NCBI RefSeq assembly: GCF_025677645.1
Contig: NZ_CP106879.1
Coordinates: 2,976,001-3,040,000, forward strand
Length of the DNA stretch: 64,000 nt
Direction of reading: 5' to 3'
Source: Curtobacterium poinsettiae
GTDB lineage: Bacteria; Actinomycetota; Actinomycetes; Actinomycetales; Microbacteriaceae
The position numbers were made by a program, and so were the translations under genes. Shown here piece after piece: positions 59,685 through 64,000 of this stretch. Below the pieces are notes generated by a model. The model did no database searches, was not told the DNA's origin, and saw only the letters and a list, made by a program, of their open reading frames with translations. Every line of letters starts with the position of its first letter. The stretch's first letter is position 1.

Positions 59685-62508
59685 TTCTTCTTGGCCGCCG
59701 TCCGACGAGCCGGGGTCTTCTTCTTGACCGGCCCCTTGGCGCGCTTGTCGGCGATGAGCTGGACCGCGCGGGCGTGGTCGACGGCCTCGACGTCCTCGCC
59801 CTTCGGGATGGTCGCGTTCGTCTCGCCGTCGGTGACGTACGGGCCGAACCGGCCGTCCTTCATCTTGATCGGCTTGCCGGACACCGGGTCGGCGTCGAAC
59901 TCCTTGAGCGCGGCGCTCGCGGTGCGGTTGCCGCCGTACTTCGGCTGCGCGAACAGCTCGAGTGCACCGGGCAGGTCGATCTCGAAGATCGCGTCCTCAC
60001 CGGGCAGGGTCCGGGTGTCGGTCCCCTTCTTCAGGTACGGACCGTACCGGCCGTTCTGTGCCGTGATGTCGTTGCCCGTCTCCGGGTCCTGGCCCACGAC
60101 GCGCGGAAGGTCGAGGAGCTTCAGCGCGGTCTCGAGGTCGACGGTCTGCGGGTCCATCGACTTGAAGAGCGAAGCGGTGCGTTCCTTCGGCGCCGCGGCC
60201 TTCTTCGTCGTCTTCTTCGCAGGCGCCTTCTTGGCGGGGGCCTTCTTCGCGGTCGCGGTCGCCGTCTCGCTCGTCGCGGTCGCAGCAGCTGATCCAGCCG
60301 CCGGGGCCTCTGCCGCTGCGGGCGCCTCGACGACCTCGCCGGTCTTCGGGTCCACGGTGGGTTCGGGCTCCGGGGTGCGCTCCGTGACGTAGGGGCCGAA
60401 GCGGCCGTCCTTCGCCAGGACCTCCTTGCCGGTCTCCGGGTTGATCCCGACGACGCGGTCGCCGATCACCGGGGCGTCGACGAGTTCCTTCGCCTTCTCG
60501 ACGGTCAGCTCGTCGGGAGCGAGGTCCTCAGGCACGTTCACGCGCCGCGGCTTCTCGGGGTCGTCGCTCGGCACCTCGATGTAGGGGCCGTACCGACCGA
60601 TCCGGAGCGTGAGGCCCGGAGCGAGCTCGACCGAGTTGATCTCGCGGGCGTCGATCTCACCGAGGTTGTCGATGACGGTCCGCAGGCCGCGCTGGTCGTC
60701 GTCGCCGCCACCGAAGTAGAAGCCCTTGAGCCAGTCCACCCGGTCGGCATCGCCGCGGGCGATGCGGTCGAGGTCTTCTTCCATCTCGGCGGTGAAGTCG
60801 TACTCCACGAGCTCGCCGAAGTACTCCTCGAGCAGGCGCACCACGCTGAACGCGATCCAGTTCGGCACCAGCTGCGTGCCGCGGAGCGAGACGTAGCCGC
60901 GGTCGATGATCGTCGGGCTGATCGTGGGGTAGGTCGACGGGCGCCCGATCCCCAGCTCTTCGAGCGTCTTGATGAGGCTCGCCTCGGTGAAGCGCGGCGG
61001 CGGGGTGGTGTCGTGCCCCTTCGCCTCGACGTCGGTGACCGTGAGGTGCTCGCCCTGGGCCACGTTCGGCAGGGCGACGTCCTGACCGGCACGCTCGGAG
61101 GACTCGTGGCGGTCCTCGTCACGGCCTTCTTCGTAGGCGCTGAGGAAGCCACGGAAGGTGATGACGGTGCCGGAGGCGGTGAACTCGGCGTCCGTGCCGT
61201 TCGCGGTCGCGGCGATGCCCTCGACCGACTCGGTGGAGGAGATGCCGAGCACGATCGACGCGGTCGAACCCTTGGCGTCCGCCATCTGGGACGCGATGGT
61301 GCGCTTCCAGATGAGGTCGTAGAGGCGCCACTCGACACCGGTCAGGGTGCCCTGCAGGTCCTGCGGGGTGCGGAAGGAGTCGCCGGCGGGACGGATCGCC
61401 TCGTGCGCCTCTTGCGCGTTCTTGCTCTTGCTCGCGTACAGGCGGGGCTTGTCGGGCACGGTGGCCGAGCCGTACAGGTCCGCTGCCTGCTTGCGGGCCG
61501 CGTCGATGGCCTGCTTCGAGAGCGAGACCGAGTCGGTACGGATGTAGGTGATGTAGCCGTTCTCGTACAGGGTCTGCGCAGCGCGAGCGGTCTGTCGCGG
61601 GGACAGGCGGAGCTTGCGTGCGGCCTCCTGCTGGAGCGTCGACGTGGTGAACGGCGCGGCCGGGCGCCGCGTGTACGGCTTGGAGTCGACGCTGTGCGGA
61701 CGGTGGCGTCGCCGGCGCGCTCGAGGACCGTCGTCAGCGACGCGGCAGCGGCCTCGTCGAGCCGGACGAGGTCACCGCTGAGCGTGCCGCGGTCGTCGAA
61801 GTCACGGCCGGAGGCGACGCGGGTGCCCTGGACCCGGGCGAGTCGCGCGGAGAAGGAGGACTCGCCGGCCTTCTCGAACCGGGCGGAGAGGTCCCAGTAG
61901 TTGGCGGACACGAAGGCCAGGCGCTCGCGCTCACGGTCGACGACGAGACGGGTGGCGGCGGACTGCACACGGCCGGCGGACAGACCGGGGGCGACCTTGC
62001 GCCACAGGACCGGGGAGACCTCGTACCCGTACAGACGGTCGAGGATGCGGCGGGTCTCCTGCGCGTCGACGAGCGCGGTGTCAAGCTCACGGGTGGCTTC
62101 CTGCGCGCGCTGGATCGCCTCCTTCGTGATCTCGTGGAAGACCATCCGCTTGACGGGGACCTTCGGCTTCAGGACCTGCAGCAGGTGCCACGCGATCGCT
62201 TCACCCTCGCGGTCTTCATCTGTTGCGAGGTAGAGCTCGTCGGCGTCCTTGAGGGCGCGCTTCAGCTCGGAGACGGTCTTCTTCTTGGCGTCGGACACGA
62301 CGTAGTACGGCTCGAAGCCGTTGTCGACGTCCACCGAGAACTTGCCGAGGGAGCCCTTCTTGAGCTCGGCCGGCAGGTTCTTCGGCTCGACGAGGTCGCG
62401 GATGTGTCCGACCGAGGCCTGGACTTCGTATCCGTCACCGAGGTATTGCGCGATCGTCTTCGCCTTCGCAGGGCTCTCGACGATCACGAGCTTCTTCGTG
62501 CCTGGCAC
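59681..62508 (-). CDS. topA: DNA topoisomerase I, with an apparent frameshift near 61693
   Basis: This type IA topoisomerase relaxes negative supercoils. The N-terminal frame has the Toprim domain ([34 protein letters not shown]). It reads to about 61700 and then loses sense, while the frame beginning [14 protein letters not shown] continues with catalytic Tyr (codon 61546-61544) in ITYIRTDS and four zinc-free C-terminal repeats of the GRFGPYV type plus a Lys-rich tail. Removing the dinucleotide at TGTG (61693-61696), or adding one base, restores VRSVDSKPY. As topA is normally essential, sequencing error is likelier than loss. The GTG at 62508 has AAGGAG upstream. Confidence 0.92.
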
Positions 62509-62963
62509 GTGTCTCCTTGATCGATGGTGCTGATCGGCCCTGTCCACGAGCGTGTCCGGGTCGACCGGGACATCGGTGACCGCGGGCCGACAGGCACACC
62601 ATACACATAGTGTTCGGGCGGGTCGCCTGCCGGACCGGCCACCGCGACTGCGTCGACGACGAACGGACCCGTGCCCACGACCACGCGGACACGGGCCGTG
62701 GTGGCGACGAGTTGGCAGGCGTCGAGGATGGCCCCGTTCGCCCTGGCGATCCGGGTGGCGATCGCACACGGTTCCCCCGGTACCAGTCCGGTGGCGGCCG
62801 CGGCGGTGCCCACGGCGGCGGCGTCGGCGGTGCCCTGGGCGCGGAGGGCCTGTGTCCGGTGACCGGCTGCGGCGAGCGCCGACGACCCGACGAGGACACC
62901 CACGCCGAGGACCGCCACGAGCAGGACGGTCGCCGACCCGCGTTGACCGTCGGAACTCGTCAC
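62484..62963 (-). CDS. TadE-like / Rv3654c-type pilus-associated secreted protein
   Basis: This 159-residue protein has the N-terminal class III-like segment [24 protein letters not shown] (8-31), then an Ala-rich body with [20 protein letters not shown]. It matches the last gene of actinobacterial Flp/Tad loci. The final roughly 40 residues are Arg/Ser-rich and the gene overlaps the topA start by 25 bases, so the natural end is uncertain. The GTG follows the TadE-like gene by one base. Confidence 0.75.
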   Translation of the reverse strand: MTSSDGQRGSATVLLVAVLGVGVLVGSSALAAAGHRTQALRAQGTADAAAVGTAAAATGLVPGEPCAIATRIARANGAILDACQLVATTARVRVVVGTGPFVVDAVAVAGPAGDPPEHYVYGVPVGPRSPMSRSTRTRSWTGPISTIDQGDTCQARRSS

Positions 62964-62964
62964 G

Positions 62965-63300
62965 TCAGCCCCCTCGGGCCAGGGCGCACCCCGTCGCGGT
63001 CAGCGGGAGCGCCGCGAAGGGACCGGCCCCGCCGCGCGTGGCGTCGACGCACACCAGGTCATCGTCCGACCGGACGACTATCGAGACCCCCGGCACGATC
63101 CGGTCGGCCGCGGACCGGCCCTGGCGCTCGTCGTCCCGACCGACCGCCCGGGCCGCGGTGGCTGCGGCGAGTTGCAGACGGCCCTGCGCGTCGACGACCA
63201 TGACGGCCGCGACGAGGGCGGTCAACACGAGCGCCACCACGGGGAGGGCCACCGCGAACTCGACGGTCACCGAGCCGCGCTCACAGCGACAGCGCGCCAC
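62965..63300 (-). CDS. TadE-like pilus assembly protein
   Basis: This 111-residue minor pilin-like protein has the TadE signature RGSVTVEFAVALPVVALVLTAL, with the Glu expected after a prepilin-type cleavage site, then DAQGRLQLAAATAARAVGR. Two Cys residues near the C-terminus may form a disulfide. The GTG at 63300 is chosen because it places the hydrophobic segment near the N-terminus; it overlaps the DUF4244 gene by 20 bases. It is probably processed by a TadV-like peptidase and incorporated at the cell surface. Confidence 0.8.
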   Translation of the reverse strand: MARCRCERGSVTVEFAVALPVVALVLTALVAAVMVVDAQGRLQLAAATAARAVGRDDERQGRSAADRIVPGVSIVVRSDDDLVCVDATRGGAGPFAALPLTATGCALARGG

Positions 63301-63520
63301 GGACGAGGTCAGTGAGGATGGTCTGGACCTCGCCGGAGCGCATGACGGCGACGAGCACACCGGCGAAGGCCACGGCGGCGAGGATGACGACCGCGTACTC
63401 GGCGGTGGCCGATCCCCGGTCGTCCCGCAGCCGGGACGACCACCGGGCGACGGGGGGACGCGGGCGACGGCGGCGGATGGCCGGACGGCTGCGGCGGTCG
63501 GGGGATGACGTGGTGCTCAT
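63281..63520 (-). CDS. DUF4244 / Flp-pilin-like protein
   Basis: This 79-residue protein has an Arg-rich head of about 34 residues, then DRGSATAEYAVVILAAVAFAGVLVAVM, a prepilin-like hydrophobic segment with the conserved Glu, and a short tail. It is equivalent to the small pilin gene in actinobacterial Tad loci. A strong AGGAAGG precedes the ATG. It lies 84 bases after the TadC-like gene and heads the three small pilus genes. Confidence 0.85.
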   Translation of the reverse strand: MSTTSSPDRRSRPAIRRRRPRPPVARWSSRLRDDRGSATAEYAVVILAAVAFAGVLVAVMRSGEVQTILTDLVRGALSL

Positions 63521-63604
63521 GGAGCCCTTCCTTTCTGTTGGGTGGGACCAGCGTGTCGGGGCTGGGGTGTCGACGAAGCGGCCTCGGCGCCATCTGTGGA
63601 GAGG

Positions 63605-64000
63605 TCACGCCACCCCGCCCACCGTGGAGGAGAGGACCCCGACCACCACGGGCACCACCCCGACGAGCACGAACGCCGGCAGGACGCAGACCCCGAGCGG
63701 CAGCACCAGTCGGACGGCCAGTCGTTCCGCCGCCACGAGCCCCTCGGCAGCGGCTTCGTCGCGCACGTCCTCGGCGGCGCGGCGGAGCAACCCCGCGGCG
63801 GGCACCCCCGCCCGACGGGCGAGGTCGAGGACCTCTCGCAGCCGGTCCAGGTCTCCGGCGGGCGGGGCGGCTCCCGCGGAGGCCTGGGCGACTGCCTGCC
63901 CGGCGGCGGTCAACGACCCGCCTCCGGCGACCGCCACGGCCCAGGCGTCGAGGAGCGCCCCGGGGACGCGGCCGTCGGGGGTCGCGGAACGGACCAGCCG
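63605..64000 (-). CDS. type II secretion system F-domain protein (TadC-like), C-terminal part
   Basis: The visible 131 residues (RLVRSATPDGRVPGALLD to the stop) end in two hydrophobic segments separated by the T2SSF-type helix LRRAAEDVRDEAAAEGL. This is the C-terminus of an inner-membrane platform protein of the Flp/Tad pilus. The start lies beyond the window edge. It precedes the pilin-like genes in the same direction. Confidence 0.8.
   Translation of the reverse strand, partial: RLVRSATPDGRVPGALLDAWAVAVAGGGSLTAAGQAVAQASAGAAPPAGDLDRLREVLDLARRAGVPAAGLLRRAAEDVRDEAAAEGLVAAERLAVRLVLPLGVCVLPAFVLVGVVPVVVGVLSSTVGGVA

Noticed and set aside
61688..61700. Programmed ribosomal frameshifting in topA
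   Set aside because: There is no heptameric slippery site followed by a structured spacer, and topA is not known to use frameshifting; indel error or mutation is simpler.

Overview
The window is high-GC, densely packed DNA with GTG and TTG starts, 1-4 base stop/start overlaps and many TAnnnT -10 boxes placed 6-8 bases before a start codon. Gene content points to a free-living or plant-associated actinobacterium, most likely Microbacteriaceae and plausibly Curtobacterium-like: an sdhCDAB operon, an actinobacterial type VII secretion (ESX-like) cluster, a Flp/Tad pilus locus beside topA-tmk-holB, trimeric-type purine nucleoside phosphorylase, and DUF805 and DUF4244 proteins. The taxonomic call is inference from gene content. 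No rRNA, CRISPR array, insertion sequence or phage gene is visible. One tRNA (Thr-CGT) is present.

Region by region. (1) 1-10.4 kb, minus strand: nucleoside uptake and salvage, with a BMP-type lipoprotein, ABC ATPase, two permeases, cytidine deaminase, thymidine phosphorylase, adenosine deaminase, a PTS IIA/IIB pair without a IIC, purine nucleoside phosphorylase (apparent frameshift) and a phospho-sugar mutase that runs off the edge. (2) 10.6-13.1 kb: divergent mannose-1-phosphate guanylyltransferase and a GT4 glycosyltransferase. (3) 13.2-16.7 kb: sdhCDAB. (4) 16.8-22.8 kb: two stand-alone TNT-like proteins, three tandem DUF805 membrane proteins, a quinone-oxidoreductase-like protein, and two putative immunity genes, in slightly AT-richer, partly degraded DNA. 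(5) 22.3-26.2 kb, minus strand: an operon of two Esx-like proteins, an EspC-like protein, a 792-residue polymorphic toxin ending in a TNT (NAD glycohydrolase) domain, and a putative immunity protein. (6) 26.3-36.0 kb, plus strand: the secretion machinery, with a zinc-ribbon/RDD/FHA protein, a DUF6177-like protein, a small membrane protein, EccD, two ParA-like proteins, three-domain EccC and a small unknown. (7) 36.1-42.4 kb: mannitol PTS regulon (mtlD, mtlF, mtlA, ptsI) with a divergent DeoR-type regulator and ptsH. (8) 42.5-50.7 kb: xth, trpS, a GNAT acetyltransferase, ribD, ribA, an MHS transporter, a small HTH protein with twin operators, and an ABC exporter. (9) 50.7-57 kb: gabD, pncA, a PBP4-type carboxypeptidase, a Gfo/Idh oxidoreductase, a BLUF photoreceptor, a secreted GH16-like protein and tRNA-Thr. 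(10) 57.2-64 kb, minus strand: a TetR regulator, holB, tmk, topA (apparent frameshift) and the end of a tad pilus locus.

The most distinctive part is 16.8-36 kb. A reduced ESX system with no recognisable EccB, EccE or mycosin is divergent from an operon carrying a secreted TNT toxin. Nearby are two TNT-like proteins that carry an immunity-like N-terminal half and replace the Gln after QPGG with Arg. Apparent one-base frameshifts in topA (an essential family) and in pnp mean some frame breaks here may be sequencing errors.
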